DNA of 64,000 nt from Salminus brasiliensis (GCF_030463535.1 NC_132896.1:26535709-26599708), one strand, 5' to 3'; shown: positions 23,905 to 36,747, counted from the first letter of the stretch. The notes: generated by a model from the letters alone, not told the origin. Made by a program: numbers and translations.

Positions 23905-25080
23905 TGCCTCTCAAATAATTAGAATATCATGAAACCTTAATGTGATATTTGTTATCAGGCTTATTTTAAGCCTTTTTAATGCTTGTACTTTCGGGATTAA
24001 AGCTCATGAGAATCAGAAATCCAGTATCTCAAATTATTAGAATATTTCAAAAGACCGTACAGAAAAGCATGTACAATACAAAAATGTTTAACTTCTGACA
24101 AATACATTCATTTACCCCCTTAGTGTATGAAAGGGGCTCCTTTTCCAAAAATGACTGCATCAGTGTGGCGTGGCATGGAGGCAATCAGCCTGTGACACTG
24201 CTGAGATGTTATTGAAGCCCAGGTTGCTTTGGTAATGGCTTTCAGCTTGCCTGTACTGCTTGGCCGGCTATTTCTCATCTTCCTCTTGACAGTACCCCAC
24301 AGATCTTCTATGGGGTTCAGGCCCGGAGAGTTGGCTGTCCAATCAAGCACAGTAATATCATGGTCAGCAGGGTAGTTTTGGCACTGTGGGCAGGAGCTAA
24401 GTCCTGCTGGAAAAGGAAATCAGTATCTCCATGAAGCTTGTCAGCAGATGGAAGCATGAAGTGCTGTAAAATCTCCTGGTAGACGGTTTCGTTGACTCTG
24501 GACGTGATAAAACACAGTGGACCAACACCAGCACATGATTCGACACCCCAAACCATCACAGATTACGGGAACTTCACACTGGACTTAAGACACCTTGGAT
24601 TATGTGCCTCCCACTCTTCCTCCGGACTTTAAGATCTTGATTTCCAAATGAAATGAAAAGAGGACTTTGGACCACTGAGCAACAGACCAGTTCGGCAGGT
24701 GTAGCCCTCTGTGTGTGGTTGGTCTTGATGCACTGACACAAGCCTCGGTCCAAGTTCTTGAATCAACCTTTCTTGACAATCCTCTCAAGACTGCGGTCAT
24801 CCCTGTTGTTTGTACACCTTCCAACCTTCCACCTTACAACTTCCAATCAGCACTCCAGCTGCATCAGAACAGCCTGCCTTTTCAGCAATGACCTTCTGTA
24901 GCTTACCCTCCTTGTGGACGGTGTCAATGATCATTATCTGTCGAATCAGCAGTCTTTCCCATGATTGTGGTTGCTTGAGCTGAACTAGACTGTATTTAAA
25001 ATATTTTAATAGATATTTTCTCATTTTTAACTCAGAAATATAAATGTAGTATTTTTTGGATATATTCAGGGTAGAAAGGT
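23905..25080 (-). mobile_element. Tc1/mariner-type transposon, inactivated
   Basis: Transposase pieces lie in the correct order on the - strand. An N-terminal part at 24797-25000 (VHKEGKLQKVIAEKAGCSDA) comes first. It is followed by part of the second DNA-binding subdomain at 24600-24800. The catalytic core at 24317-24559 has MMVWGVESCAGVGPL and FLFQQDLAPAHSAKT, which carries the second catalytic Asp. The end at 24120-24350 has NSPGLNPIEDLWGTV, which carries the catalytic Glu, and VKRKMRNSRP. The first catalytic Asp region is lost (VLFSFHLEIKI where VLFSDE is expected). The left flank carries repeated ctcaaataattagaatat motifs (23917 and about 24030), probably terminal or subterminal repeats. 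Frameshifts prevent a working protein. Confidence 0.85.
24120..24559 (-). pseudogene. Tc1-like transposase catalytic-domain remnant
   Basis: Two overlapping - strand frames, shifted against each other near 24330, carry the second Asp (FQQDLAPAHS) and the Glu (NPIEDLW) of the DD34E triad. This is the best preserved transposase segment in the window. Confidence 0.85.
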
Positions 25081-25379
25081 ACATAAACAGGGTTCCTCAG
25101 GGGTTATTTACTAAAAGCTATGTTTAAATAGAACCAGGACAACTCAAAGAACCATGTGGATACTTAAATGTTTAATCTATATAATGGAAAATCTATTGCA
25201 TACGATTCTTTAAAGAGCCTCAATAGGCACAATAGGTTCCACTTTTATTAAGAGTCAATGAACCTTCGTGTAGTGATTTGTGCTAAGAGTATAATAATTA
25301 ATAGGGGTCCAAGCACCTGTAAGTATTCCTTTTTGCCTTATTTTTAATCATGTAGATTAAACAATTAGTCATTAGACAT

Positions 25380-25740
25380 CTTTCCATCCATCATCTTTCC
25401 GTCTTATCTGCTCTGTCCTGGTCAGGGTTGTGGTAGGTCCGCAGTCTACCGGGAATTGTGCACATAAGGCAGGAATACCCCCAGACATGGCGACAGTCAA
25501 TTGCAGTGTACCACACACACCAATTCGCTAACACCTAGTGGGCAATTTAGCACAGCTAATTCACCAACCATGTGTATTTTTTGGGAGGTAGGAGCTCTCT
25601 CCGTATGGAGCACCCAGAGGAAACCTGTGTGGGCTCGAAAATATACCAAATTCCTCTGAGGATCAGAGTGAGCATTGAAACCACAACCCCAGACCACTGG
25701 AGCTAAGCAGCTCACACTGCATTGCCACCGACAGCTATGT
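25380..25740. repeat. Fish interspersed repeat, decayed
   Basis: Segments such as tccatccatcatctttccgt, caattcgctaacacctagtgg, ggcaatttagcacagctaat and ggagcacccagaggaaac follow the order of a widespread teleost repeat that I recognise from memory but cannot classify. Confidence 0.55.
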
Positions 25741-25914
25741 GCCACTTGCTTGCATGCTACGTTCAAGAAGTTTTTGTTTTCAAGACATTTTGCTCTGAGC
25801 ATGTTTGTGGGTGGAGATCGATGCAAGTGAGAATATTATCCAAAAAACTGCAAATGGTGGTTATTAGTCTTTTCATCAAGGGCAGCAGAACAGATATGTG
25901 TGAGTTTTAATCAA

Positions 25915-26290
25915 ACCAGTCACAGTCCTGCTATATCGTTTATAGTAGCTCTGAATATGAGTTGACAGCAGCAATTAGTTTATCCTCCAGAGCCTTCTGT
26001 CAAAAGTTCAACCTGGGTGAGCTTTTTAAAGGACAATCAAGTGTAATTTTGAGGCATTGCCATGTGTTGCCACGCATCATTGTCAATTAAATCAATGACA
26101 AGAAAAGGATTTTCATGGATACAAAAATGTCCATGTGAAGGCTGCATTATGCATGTTTTGAAGAAGACGGCATTTGCCAATAGCTAGACTTTAATCAATA
26201 CAGTACAGCCGCCATGCTGACTATTCATATTTCAAACTGTCTCCTTTTATCGTTTCTCTGTTCTCAGTTATGATTAATTTGCCCCCACCC
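25915..26290. promoter_or_regulatory. Candidate conserved noncoding element
   Basis: A repeat-free block dense in homeodomain, PBX/MEIS and MEF2/POU-like motifs: agcaattag, ttgacagcag, gtcaattaaatcaatgacaa, gcattatgcat, actttaatcaat, atgattaattt. This texture is typical of deeply conserved developmental enhancers. The call is inference from motif density. No alignment was possible. Confidence 0.35.
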
Positions 26291-26312
26291 CCCAACCTTC
26301 CACGCCCTTGTA

Positions 26313-26410
26313 GGCAAGACTCCTAAAGCTACATTCGTCTAACTCTGTAACGTGATTAAGCTGCTGTGGCTAAGAGCGTCTGCCAAATGCCATAAATGTC
26401 AATGTCAGTG
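26313..26410 (+). mobile_element. SINE 3' part
   Basis: The sequence aggcaagactcctaaagcta, then cattcgtctaactctgtaac, then ctaagagcgtctgccaaatg is the body and tail of the tRNA-derived SINE whose head type is seen at 23228. Confidence 0.75.
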
Positions 26411-28715
26411 TACAAAAAGGTGCTAAAATATGTGGAATAAAACTTACTACTGGAAGGTAAGAGGTGCAGGTCTACAGCAGGTGTGTCTATGAAAGTTTAC
26501 TATATGGACAAAAGTACAAGATTTGCCCCTGATGTAATCCGAATGTATTAATGCAGACTCAGTCAATACCGATCTGATCTTTATGATTGTATAAATAATA
26601 CAGTCACACAGTTTAGATAAGATGAGCTTCTGATTAATACGTTCAGTAAAATCCCTTTATTTTTTATTCTTAGTCTAGACTTTTCCTAAAATTACAGTTT
26701 TACAGTGTTTAATATCTTATAATCCCTCCCTGACCAATCAGCACCCAGCTCCTTTACAACACTGCGGTCAACTCACTTCCTATGTGTGTGTAGTGGTACG
26801 CAATCTGGACTATCTACAGCTGTTTGTGGACTACTAAAATAGCTATAGTGAGGTGACTGTGCTATGATTCGGGTTTCTCTAGAGGATATGCACTGATGTC
26901 AAGATTCTGTAGGAACACCCCTCCTGGAGTCGGACTGAGTGGCAAAACATTCTGCAATACATCTGCAGCGTTTATTAGGGGAAATGGCCAAACCGGATAT
27001 AAAACAATCATGAAACGGGAAGGAATGGATTATCTGCTCAAGCTAAAGGCAGTTGGACCTGACAGCAATCCTTCCAAATTTCTAAAGAACCAATGGTCCT
27101 TGATCAGTGAAGTGTAGCCAGGAACATCCAGCTAACTGAGGTTCAAATCACACTGTTTATAGGATAAAGCCTCATATCTGAGAGCACAGAGTGGAGTGAG
27201 TGAGCTTTCTCTTTTACTTGAACTTAGAATGACGCTAAATCCACGACTACAGTGGGTTTTTCCCCCCACCTGTTTTCAGGCTCCCACATGTTTTTGGTTC
27301 CTGGATTTCAGTCGTGTCGGTAAATTGCAGCAAGTCCATTAGTTTCTCTTCCCATTTAGCTTTCAGCAGTCTGTAAAAGGATCTCTCTGTAGTCCTGCTG
27401 AATCTGTTTGTACAGTCATTCGCACACCAGCTCTTTCCTGTTTTTTTTTTTTGTTAGTGGCATTCACAGTGAATTCTAACACTGCCACTCAGTCTGTCTT
27501 TTTGACACTCAGTTTGCATGGCACAGCTACTCCCACCACTGGTGACATCACATAGATACCCTCTATAGCGTGTGTGTATTAGCATTAGCATTAGCCTCCT
27601 CCTGGTTCATTGGTGGTTTAAAAACAAAGAAAGGCAAGTGGTTCTCACACTGGTAACACAGAGCGTATCTGCAATAGTTTATAAAGTTTTATATCATATT
27701 ATTATATTATGTATATATATGTATGTATATATATAAAGACCCAGAACTACACTGGGATTAAAATAGCCAATACCCAATCCATTCAAATCTATCTGAATCG
27801 GCCCCTGATCCCCGATCCACTGGATCAGATATGGATTGGATTAAGTCTGACTGACCTTGTAAGTTATTTTATGTTTTTATTTTAGTTAGTTTTAATTATT
27901 TTTATTTAAGACCATCTAAAAGAAAATGAATGCCAGGTGTGAAACGTTCATGAAGAATGCATGCGTCTGTGTCAATTCCATTACATTCATGGCAACTAAA
28001 GCTGAAGGGGAATTCTACAGAGAGTTGTTGCATGATTAAATGGTTAGGATGTAAATAAAGTCATCCAGAGTGTTGTCATGTGTGCTGTTCTAGGGAAATG
28101 TAATGAGTCAGAATTGTTCACAGGGGTGGTGATCGGAATCAGACATCTGAAGAGATTAATGCCTCTAAAAGTGATCTTACTGGAAGCATGAAGCATTAAA
28201 TGATAATGTTTACTGATGATAGTTGACAGTTTTGAGGGACATCGTTAGGCCAAATGGTCCCCAAGGAAAAAATAGTGTTTCGGATTGACCACTTTTAACT
28301 ATTATCAACATTACATATAAAAACTCATTCACTTCTTGTGTGGAATAAAAAGGAAAACGCCCGACTGTGTGTTAGTTAATATTCTGTCGATAAACAGCAA
28401 AGGTCAGTCAGACTGTGTTTGAATCAGTGCCAGTTAAATAGTGAACCATTTACAGCCATGAAATATCCACTTTTCCCTCCTGTCAAGGGTGTGCAGGCAT
28501 GAAAAGGTACAGGACCATTAACCAGTTTTACATCAAGAGTCAGAAATGAATGAAATTAAAGAGCCATTATACAACTTGCACCGGGTCCAACCTCATATCC
28601 ATACTACCCTGTTCCTTGTGTTTAATACTGCTTTCTGGAGACAGTTCGATCTGTACTGTAGTGGGAAATGCTTTTATCCATAGCTCATTTTACCCATTTG
28701 TTCATTAGCCATTTG
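26411..28715. other. Intergenic; no gene seen
   Basis: AT-rich DNA with an AT-rich palindromic run at 27690-27740. The open frame at 26896-27117 shows no domain. Nothing else was recognised. Confidence 0.5.
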
Positions 28716-28719
28716 TTCA

Positions 28720-28915
28720 GATGCAGTGGTTCTTATCCCTGTCCTTAGGGACCACCAGCTTTTCCACATTTCTCTTGTGTCCCAGTTCCTGACCCACCTG
28801 AGCCAGGTAATAAATGCTCTACAGCCTTTAGGGCCTGGCTCAGGTTTAGTTAGAGCAAACACAGGAAAATGTGTGGACTGGTTGAGGGTCCAGTTGGACT
28901 GCGCTAAAATTAGCT
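28720..28915 (+). repeat. hAT-like nonautonomous repeat fragment
   Basis: The sequence cagtggttcttatccctgtc, ccttagggaccaccag and ggcctggctcaggtttagtt resembles a fish MITE family with CAGxGGTTCT ends (from memory). No matching right terminus was identified. Confidence 0.4.
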
Positions 28916-29389
28916 GCTTTAGGGTGCTTCAGTTTTGTTGCTATGAAACATGTTAGAGCAAAAATCTAATTAGAAGGTGGTTTGTCATTTCATAAATGGC
29001 TGTGATTATGGTTATGGTTGTTGTTATGCTTTATTAATCCTTCATATAAGACATGATATAATATTTACATACAATATTTGCAAAGTTTACATGAACTATA
29101 AACATACAAATGTCTGATTTTACAATAACAAATAGTATATAATAAATATATATGTATTCATTACTAAAAATAATGATTCAATAGGAAAGCCCAGAATTAC
29201 CTGTACCAATCTTAACATCTGGTTTGGCCAATCAGTCCTTTATTAAGATGAATCAGGCATGCTTAGATTATGTGGATCAAAATAAAGCAGGCTTGGTACA
29301 TCAAGGTGTTTTTGTATGTTGAACTGCATATCACAATCACAGTGCAAATCCAAAGCAGCCATGACTTTAAAACCACCTGCTTTATGTTG

Positions 29390-29760
29390 TGTGTGTGTCC
29401 CCTTTGCCACCAAAACAGGTCTGACCCAAGGTATGGACTCCACTCAACCTCTAAAGTCATCCTGTGGTATCTGGCTCCAAGACATTAGCAGTAGATCTAG
29501 TAAGTCCTGTAAGTTGGGAGGTGGGACCTCCATGGATCACATTAATGAGCTTCGGGCACCTGTGACCTGTCGCTGATTCATTGGCTGTCCTTCCTTGAAC
29601 CACTTTTGGAAGGTTCTAACCACTGCATTCCGGCAAGATCCCAAAAGACAAGCCACTTCGGCAGGCCATTACACTTTAGCCCTTGTCAAAGCTACTCAGA
29701 TCCTTATGCTTTCCCATCTTCACAGTGTTTCTGATACAGTGTTAAAACCATGCTATGGTG
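29390..29760 (+). repeat. Interspersed repeat family R1, copy 1 (longest)
   Basis: It contains ggtatggactccactcaacc, tggtatctggctccaagaca, ttagcagtagatctagtaag and gaggtgggacctccatggat. It shares the core (gtatctggctccaagacatt, agcagtagatc, gttgggaggtggg) with 57866-58130, and its ends resemble 49915-50185. It is probably a DNA-transposon derivative, family not named. Confidence 0.7.
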
Positions 29761-29959
29761 TACAGCCAAGCCTTTGTGGTTTGTGAACCAGCGGTTGTTT
29801 TCCACAAGTCCTCCATAAAAGAGAAATCAGTGTGTTTTATTCTAAAGCAAAATAACAGGGTTGTAAATACGGCTTGTTAAACGACATCTGAGCAGTTTTC
29901 ACCTCAACCAAAGTCAAATCGCAAACTCACGTACTGTGAATAGTATGGGAGGTAAAATG

Positions 29960-30350
29960 TTGTACCCTTTACATCGCCTGCATCAGATGTTTGTTGCCTA
30001 GCTATAAATCAGTGTGGATATTTGCAGGAATCATTTCTGGAGCTGTTCTGTAGGCGGATATATTGTTACTGCTCATAATGTGTTGCAAAACGTCTCTGTT
30101 AAACTGATGACAGACCAAAGAATGAAAAAATTACAGACCCATTGAATATTCATCCTCCTTATTTATTCCTGAAAGTAGCGTACCGCCTGTAGGCCTACAG
30201 TCCCTGTTTTATTATCCCTTCCAGAGATGCACAATGCTGTAAACAAACCATTTTTTGTGGTTACATCTTAATTAAGCAATCAATTGAAATGTGCCCCATA
30301 GCACCTGTTTTGACTTATTGTACATGCAGTTTACATAAAGAAACGTAGTG
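29960..30350. promoter_or_regulatory. Candidate conserved noncoding element
   Basis: Repeat-free, with motif-rich parts: ttgaatattcatcctcctta, gtaaacaaacca (forkhead-like), and ttaattaagcaatcaattga (paired homeodomain cores). Enhancer function is inferred only. Confidence 0.3.
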
Positions 30351-31441
30351 CCTGAGAGTCTATCTGCAATTCAAAAGGAGAAAAGAAGAGCAGGCTTTGT
30401 ATTTTCATATGAATGACTATGGTCTCGCTCAGAGCAGCAGTGGTCTATTTATGGTGAAAGTGACAACCACTCGTCCTAAATATGCTCCTACGCTTAGTGC
30501 ATCTGTCATGCACACAGAGTGGTCACAGAAGAGGCCTGTGACCGAATACACACATTGCATGATAGCAGACCATCTACTTGCATATAAATGATGCATATAC
30601 TTTCAATGAAACAGGTAGGAACAACTGGCTGTTGTTGTTTGTTTTGTTTTTTTTTACCACAAATTAGCATTTTTCTTTTTTTTCAGTTTGCAGTGTGTTG
30701 TATTTTGCAAACCAAAGAACCACTTTGGTTTGATGCAACAATATACAATATAATACTATACTATATACTATAGACAACATGGCTTGTATTTAGAGAGAGA
30801 GTATGTCAATATGTCAGTATGTCAACAATAGGATAATGAACAAGCCAGTGAGGGAGCGTTGAACTCAAGATGAAGTAAATGTTAGCTAGCTGGTACAAAA
30901 AGGGATAAATAAGAATACACTTAGAAGTAAATTCTGTGAAAAATGTTTATGACTGAAGAATATTCACATACTGATTTAAAAAGAGGGTTCTTTAAGGCTT
31001 TTTCAGTAGGCAACAGATATATACTGCATATATAGACAACCTGGCATGTATGTATGGTTCTAGGAAAATTCCTTCATTGGTAGAGAATGTCCATGTGATG
31101 GTTCTTTAAGCTTGCAGATGTGCAAGTATGGATCTCCAGAGAACCATTGTTGTTTTAAAAAAATGGTTATATATTTTAGGGAGCCAAAAATTAGTCTTCT
31201 GTGGCATTACGCAATGATAACATACCCCCATATTTTGCTGTTTTCATCACATATCACGCTCTGTGTTGGCAGGCACTTTATTGCAGTAGCAGATTTCTAA
31301 CGAAATCTTGTTCCCCAGAAGAGTGTGTTTTGTTCCCGTTCCTACTGTTTATTGGCATGCTTAGCTACCTGAGACGCTCTGCTTTGTGTATTCTCTGTTT
31401 GTATGAGCTGGGGAAATTTTAGACATGCCCTCATGAGTAGA

Positions 31442-31495
<54 letters not shown>

Positions 31496-33000
31496 TGTGT
31501 GTGTATAGCACTTTTGTCTCCCTGTTCTCTAAATCAAACACGTTTGCACTCATTCATCAACAGAAAGGAACTTAGAACTAAGTGCTTTGCAGTGATATGT
31601 CTGGTTGCATGTTCACCATTTTGGAAGATGTGAGAGAATCTGAGTAAATGTGTCTCACTATGCTAATATGCAACTAAAAAAAAAGAAAAAAAGACGTGTG
31701 AAACAATAGACATAGACAACAGTGCACATGCACCGTGCAAATCAGGCACAGACACAAACCAGGTAGCGTCAGCTTTTCAGTGCTTGTACACATTTATTTG
31801 GAGTACCTATCAACCCATAAACTGTAACATAAGACAATCTGGGCATTTTATGGTGGGCTGCCTAGAAGAGAAGAGCATTCAACACACCATTCAGACTTGG
31901 CTCAGCTTTCTACATCACAAGCTTCTCCATTAGAATTATTCTGTATAGAAATTTTATATACAGACATGTATTTTAACACATTTAAAATATATTTCTAACA
32001 TCACATTTTCTATACTATTTTCTATACCATATTTACTTAAATATATGGGAAAATATTAAACACAGATATGTGGTATATTGTAAAGTTAAGTATTAGCATA
32101 TTATAAGCATATTAACATGGCAAAAAGATCATAGGTACATTTCATAGATACAGGCACACAGTAAAAGATGCCTTTGGATCATTTGATAAATACAACTTTA
32201 ATAAAAACAACTTTTTTGATGTAAATTTAAATAAATGTAATCTAAATATATTTGGTAAAACAATTTTTCCCATATGGGATACCACCCTCCTAATCTAAGT
32301 AGCTCCACCCACTACCTTTGCGAAGGCAGAATTTTAAAAGGCAGTCGCTGGTCAAATTTGGGATGCCTTTAGTAGGCTTTTTTGGGCCATTACCACCAAA
32401 CAATTTGAATGCAGGCAAGCAAGTGTTAGATTAAGAAAGAGGGAGAGAGATGTGAACTCAAGGTGAATTAAACATTAGCTAGCCAGTGCAAACAGGCAAA
32501 TCATAATACATGTCTTTAAATGTGAGTAGCCAGAGAGGAAGACTAAGGGTAGGGGTGGGAGATGAGGTGGGCAGTGGCTCATTATCATTTGCATGTCAAA
32601 GACATTTCATTAAGACCCCAGGGAACTTTGCAGAATTTGCAGAAAAAGGGGATAATATGTCACTATAAAGTGATGGGCTTCAACTAAAAACAACTCATTT
32701 TAAAGCTTAGGAGTTGTTAAACTATTAGCGGTGTCAGTATCAGCACATTTTTTAATGTCACTATCAGTAACAGTAAAAAAAAGAGTGCAATCATGCCATC
32801 TCTGTCGGTTTCTCAACATTTTTAAAACTGTAAAATCATTATTTGGTCAAAATCTTTATACAAAACATCTGAATATCTGTTTCAAAACACGCTTAAGAAT
32901 AAAAATAAAGATTAAAAAAAATTACAATGAAACTCAAACATTAGTTTAAAAAAAGGCAAACTTGTGATGAGCAGTTTGTTGTGAGCTACGAGGTCATGTG
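30351..33000. other. Intergenic; no gene seen
   Basis: Contains a long TG microsatellite (31444-31504) and AT-rich DNA. The open frames are mostly low-complexity and none carries a recognisable domain. Confidence 0.5.
31444..31504. repeat. TG microsatellite
   Basis: An almost perfect (TG)n run of about 60 bases with one interruption near its 3' end. Confidence 0.95.
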
Positions 33001-33069
33001 AGCAAAAGCTGTTACATAGGAATCCAGACGCAAATTAGGAACTATGTGGTTTCAGTTGTCTTTTTTTAT

Positions 33070-33620
33070 GGTGTTAATTCCGCTGACAAGCACTGGTCAG
33101 TTTCCTTGTGGGGGCAGTTTTGCTTTCTCTGAAACAGTTGGACTTCCCAGCTGAAGCATCCTGTGCGATCCCACCCCACCTCCCCTCATTGACTGATTTG
33201 GCCTTAGGGGGCAGTCCCCGATCACCTAGGGCGGAGAAATGGAGACAGTCCAAAACAGCTGCTGCTGGGATCACTAGTCTCCATTTCAGTGCTTTTGTAG
33301 TACATAGAGTCCTGTTTAGACCAGAGACAAGTACCACGAGCCCCCAAGGAGATCTGCTGGAGAGAACACCCAGAACATGAATTAAACTAATGAATGACCC
33401 CACAGCATCAGCTCAGTGTTCTCTGAACGCTGTACGACTGTGCTGATACATGATGTTATGTATAAACCCATATTTTTCAGCTTGCCCACTAAACGCATCA
33501 AGGGAGATGCATCAGATGTCGTTTGCCTGATTTGTTAGCCTAAAAAAAAGGGAGCTCATTTGCATATCTGAGTCAGGCGTTATATCTGCTCAGGGTTTGG
33601 CGTGGACTTCTGTCTTCAAA
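33070..33620. promoter_or_regulatory. Candidate conserved noncoding block
   Basis: A GC-balanced, repeat-free block. It includes an octamer-type POU site (gctcatttgcatatct near 33553), an aacagctgctgctggg E-box (near 33255) and an atgaattaaactaatgaatg homeodomain cluster (near 33378). Open frames exist on both strands (33074-33403 and 33108-33380) but neither resembles a known protein. Either a regulatory element or an unrecognised exon is possible. Confidence 0.25.
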
Positions 33621-34630
33621 AATGCTTATCCATGAATTTTTTAAGTCTTTTTGTCTTCTCCAGGGGTTTTAAATATAGCCTTGTCTATGGATGATACAAT
33701 GATCACATGCCGTAAGTTCTTCAAATAAATCACTGCAGGGATCATAAGCGGTGATGTAACTCTGCTTCCTTCTCTAAATCTCAAGGGATCTTGTGTCTGA
33801 ACGCCACACATACCAGCCTGTTAAAGCTTACTCTTTTTTTGGTGACCACTACTGCCCAGTTTCCACGGAGACCATGAGAAGAATTTGTCATTGCTGGCTG
33901 ACTATTATGCAATACTAAACATCTGACGCGTACCATAGGGTGCAAGAGCCGACTGCTGAAAACAGAATGACTAAAAATGGACTAGTTTTGTAATGAGACT
34001 TTGTAGTAAAGTTAGTCAGTGTGTTTCTACACTTTAGCTTTAGAGCTCATAACTACTACTCTATCATTTACATGTCACCTCCATAGTAGTTATTGAATGA
34101 TACTTCCTAAAAGGAATAACAGTATAATAAAACTTCAATTCAATTTGGTGTGTTCTCCCTGTGTCCCTGTTTCCTTCTACCTTCCAAAAACACACGATAG
34201 GTAAATTAGCAATGCTAAATCGGCCTACACAACAAGGGTGCTAAAAAGACTTCTATGAGGGATCACAAGGTTTTATTTTATTGATTTATTTATATTATTT
34301 ATTTTGCTAGTGCAGACCACGCCCTGAGATGGAACAGGAGGATGGACCTAGAGTATTTTTGGCTTTGAGTCTGGGTCGGCTGTCTTGTAGCATGTGCATC
34401 AAGCCCAACACCCCTACTCCACCCACCCTGTTGGTGTGGTGAATAATGGAAGAAAGGGAGGAGGAGGTTTGTTTGATATGGAGTTGGACTGAGAAGTGGG
34501 GTTATATAAGGGGCTTTAAGGCCAGGAGGAGTATATATTTTTTTTTTTTACCAATTTAAAGGTTCTACACACTCAAACATTCCCATAAAGGGGTTTCTCT
34601 ATGGCTTGATATGGAGCCATTTATTTTTAA
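33621..34630. other. Intergenic; no gene seen
   Basis: Contains at 34165-34235 a fragment (accttccaaaaacacacgat ... aattagcaatgctaaatcgg) resembling the 25380-25740 repeat type. Nothing else was recognised. Confidence 0.45.
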
Positions 34631-34638
34631 GAGTGTGT

Positions 34639-34765
34639 GGTACACTGTGATGGACTGGCGACCTGTCCAGGGTGTGCTTCTGCCTTGCGCCCAATAATTA
34701 TGAGTAGACTCTGGAACCACTGCGACCCTGAGCAGTAAGAAGTGGATAAGAAGGTGAATTAATGA
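34639..34765 (+). repeat. Retroposon 3' tail (fish SINE/LINE tail type)
   Basis: The sequence gatggactggcgacctgtcc, agggtgtgcttctgccttgcgcc and accactgcgaccctgagcag, ending in agtggataagaaggtgaatt, is a tail sequence I recognise as very common in teleost retroposons. Confidence 0.7.
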
Positions 34766-35060
34766 AGACCAGGGTTAGAGTTAGAGTCAGTGTTAAAGAG
34801 GAAAGAGGTTAATTGTTAGGAAACTTAATGATTGGATAGTTTTACAGTGGTAGTGATCTGCAACACAATTGTTTGTAACTTTTGTTTATATGATATAAAT
34901 ATAGTAAAATGTATTATAAAAAAGCAGAACCACGAGTGTACCTATATATTTCAGTTCTTGTAATGTTAATGTTAATGATGGTAAAACTTTACAATATCAG
35001 ACAATATTTACAATATTAGACAACAGGGGAAGGGTCAGTTCTTTAAGTAGATGTGTTGAA

Positions 35061-35290
35061 AGGGGCAGTGGTGGCTCAGTGGTTAGAGTTCCAGGCTCCT
35101 GGTGAGAGGGTTGTGGGTTTGATACCCAGGCTTGGCAAGCTGCCACTGTTGGCCCTTTACCCTCTCTGCTCCCCGGGCGCTGTAGGTGTGTTTGTGTTTG
35201 CTACCAAAGATGGGTAAAATGCAGAAGACACATTTTGCTGTGCATAGTACAGTGACAAATACGTACACCTTTTTTGAAACCAGGAAAAAT
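35061..35290 (+). mobile_element. tRNA-derived SINE
   Basis: Box A gtggctcagtggttagag lies near 35070-35088 and box B gtgggtttgatacccag near 35113-35129. They are spaced as in a tRNA and followed by the SINE body (ttaccctctctgctccccgg, gggtaaaatgcagaagacac). It is the most complete SINE head in the window. Confidence 0.85.
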
Positions 35291-35929
35291 GTCTTCAGAA
35301 TGGTGTTGTGGGGTGTTTGCAGTGGTCAGTGCCTACCAAAAGTGGCCAAAAGAAGAACAACCACCAAAGCACTGAGGGCTGTGCTCCCAAGGCTCACTGC
35401 TGCAAATATGGGGCATTGCCTAGCCCTGCTATAGCACAAAATTGCTGGAAACATTAATGCTGCCCTTGTCTTGTGGAGTCCACACCTCCACAGGTCAGAG
35501 CTGCTTTGGTGGCATGAGCAGGATCTACAAAATATGCTTTAGGTTTTATTGCTGTGGCCTTTTACATAACTATCTAATTTGAAACAGTGTTTAGGGCAAT
35601 TTATTTGTAACCGTTTTGTGAAAAAACTTTTCAGAAGTACACGTTTCAGACTTCTGGTTTCTTTCATCATTGCTGTGAACAACTACACTTTACAGCTTTC
35701 TCAATGACTGGCTTGTTCATAAATTTGGAATTCCCCTTTACGTTTTACAAGACCCACCGCATGCAGTACATGGGATCTTGATGAAAGCTTTTTCTTTTGG
35801 TTTTTAAGACACACCCTTTCATTCCATACTGTAAGATACACTCCGGAAAAAACGCTATTGTGGCTTTGTTTCAACGACAGTGCAGCTGACGCATTTCCTG
35901 TCTACACAGACGATGAACCACAGTTTCCT

Positions 35930-36747
35930 TGTTTATTCACAGCTGGTTCTGCCTAAAGACTGAAAAACAACACAATATGAAAGAAAAAATCTGAAATTTA
36001 AGAAAAACTGTACAAATACACAAGAAAACAAGTGAAAATACACATTTTCTGCTCATTCAAGAAAGAACTCGACAGCACGTTTTGTTCTGCTACAAAATCT
36101 TCATTGTTTTTATTCTTTACAAAGTCTGCATCAGTAAAACCACAGATAGTATGTACATAGTAAGTAAATATCTGAAACATGGAAACAGCTCTGTACAGAA
36201 AAAGTAAAAAATATATAGCTGCCACAGGCAAGAATTACACATTGCAACCCTCTAAAAATAAAGTTAAGACTCTTGCATATTGTTTTTAAGTTAGAATCAA
36301 TGCTGAGTGGGTTAAAACAGGGTCATAGTTTGGGAGACCTTGAAAGAGTACTGTTCAAAAGGGTAAAAGTAATGACAGAGATTAAGAAAGGCTCTGATAA
36401 AGGGTATGAAACTTTGGGAGAATGTCAACTTGATGACATGAACTTCAACATCTGCTGTATTTTACAACAAGGTTCTAGTTATAAGTTATCATTATTGACC
36501 CGGAAAGTCCATATCAGCGCATCCCTTATGCTAATCCACTCAAGCTCTTATTTACTGCTTTCCATGTTAGTATTTTAGGTGAACCTTTCCTTCTAACCAA
36601 CCCCCTGCCCGACAGAAGCAGAAGCTTAGCTTGTTTGAGGATCTCGTCGATGCCAAATCTCAGCAAGTTCCTTCGGCTCTCATTTTGTGTTCGTGTGCAT
36701 GCCGGTCGTCTTGGCTCCTGTCCTGCAGTCACGTGAGTCCTGTCTGC
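35930..36747 (-). other. rgcc: rgcc 3'UTR (approximate extent)
   Basis: Follows the rgcc stop codon on the - strand. Polyadenylation signals AATAAA on the - strand lie at 36109-36114 and 35932-35937. The end is therefore approximate. An open frame here (36526-36732) is treated as noncoding. Confidence 0.5.

Noticed and set aside
31403-31633. Cys-Val repeat protein
   Set aside because: It is the TG microsatellite read in frame.
36526-36732. A - strand open frame with an eh1-like motif (RFGIDEIL), suggesting a homeobox exon
   Set aside because: It begins just after the inferred rgcc stop on the same strand and shows no homeodomain or donor site, so it is best read as 3'UTR.
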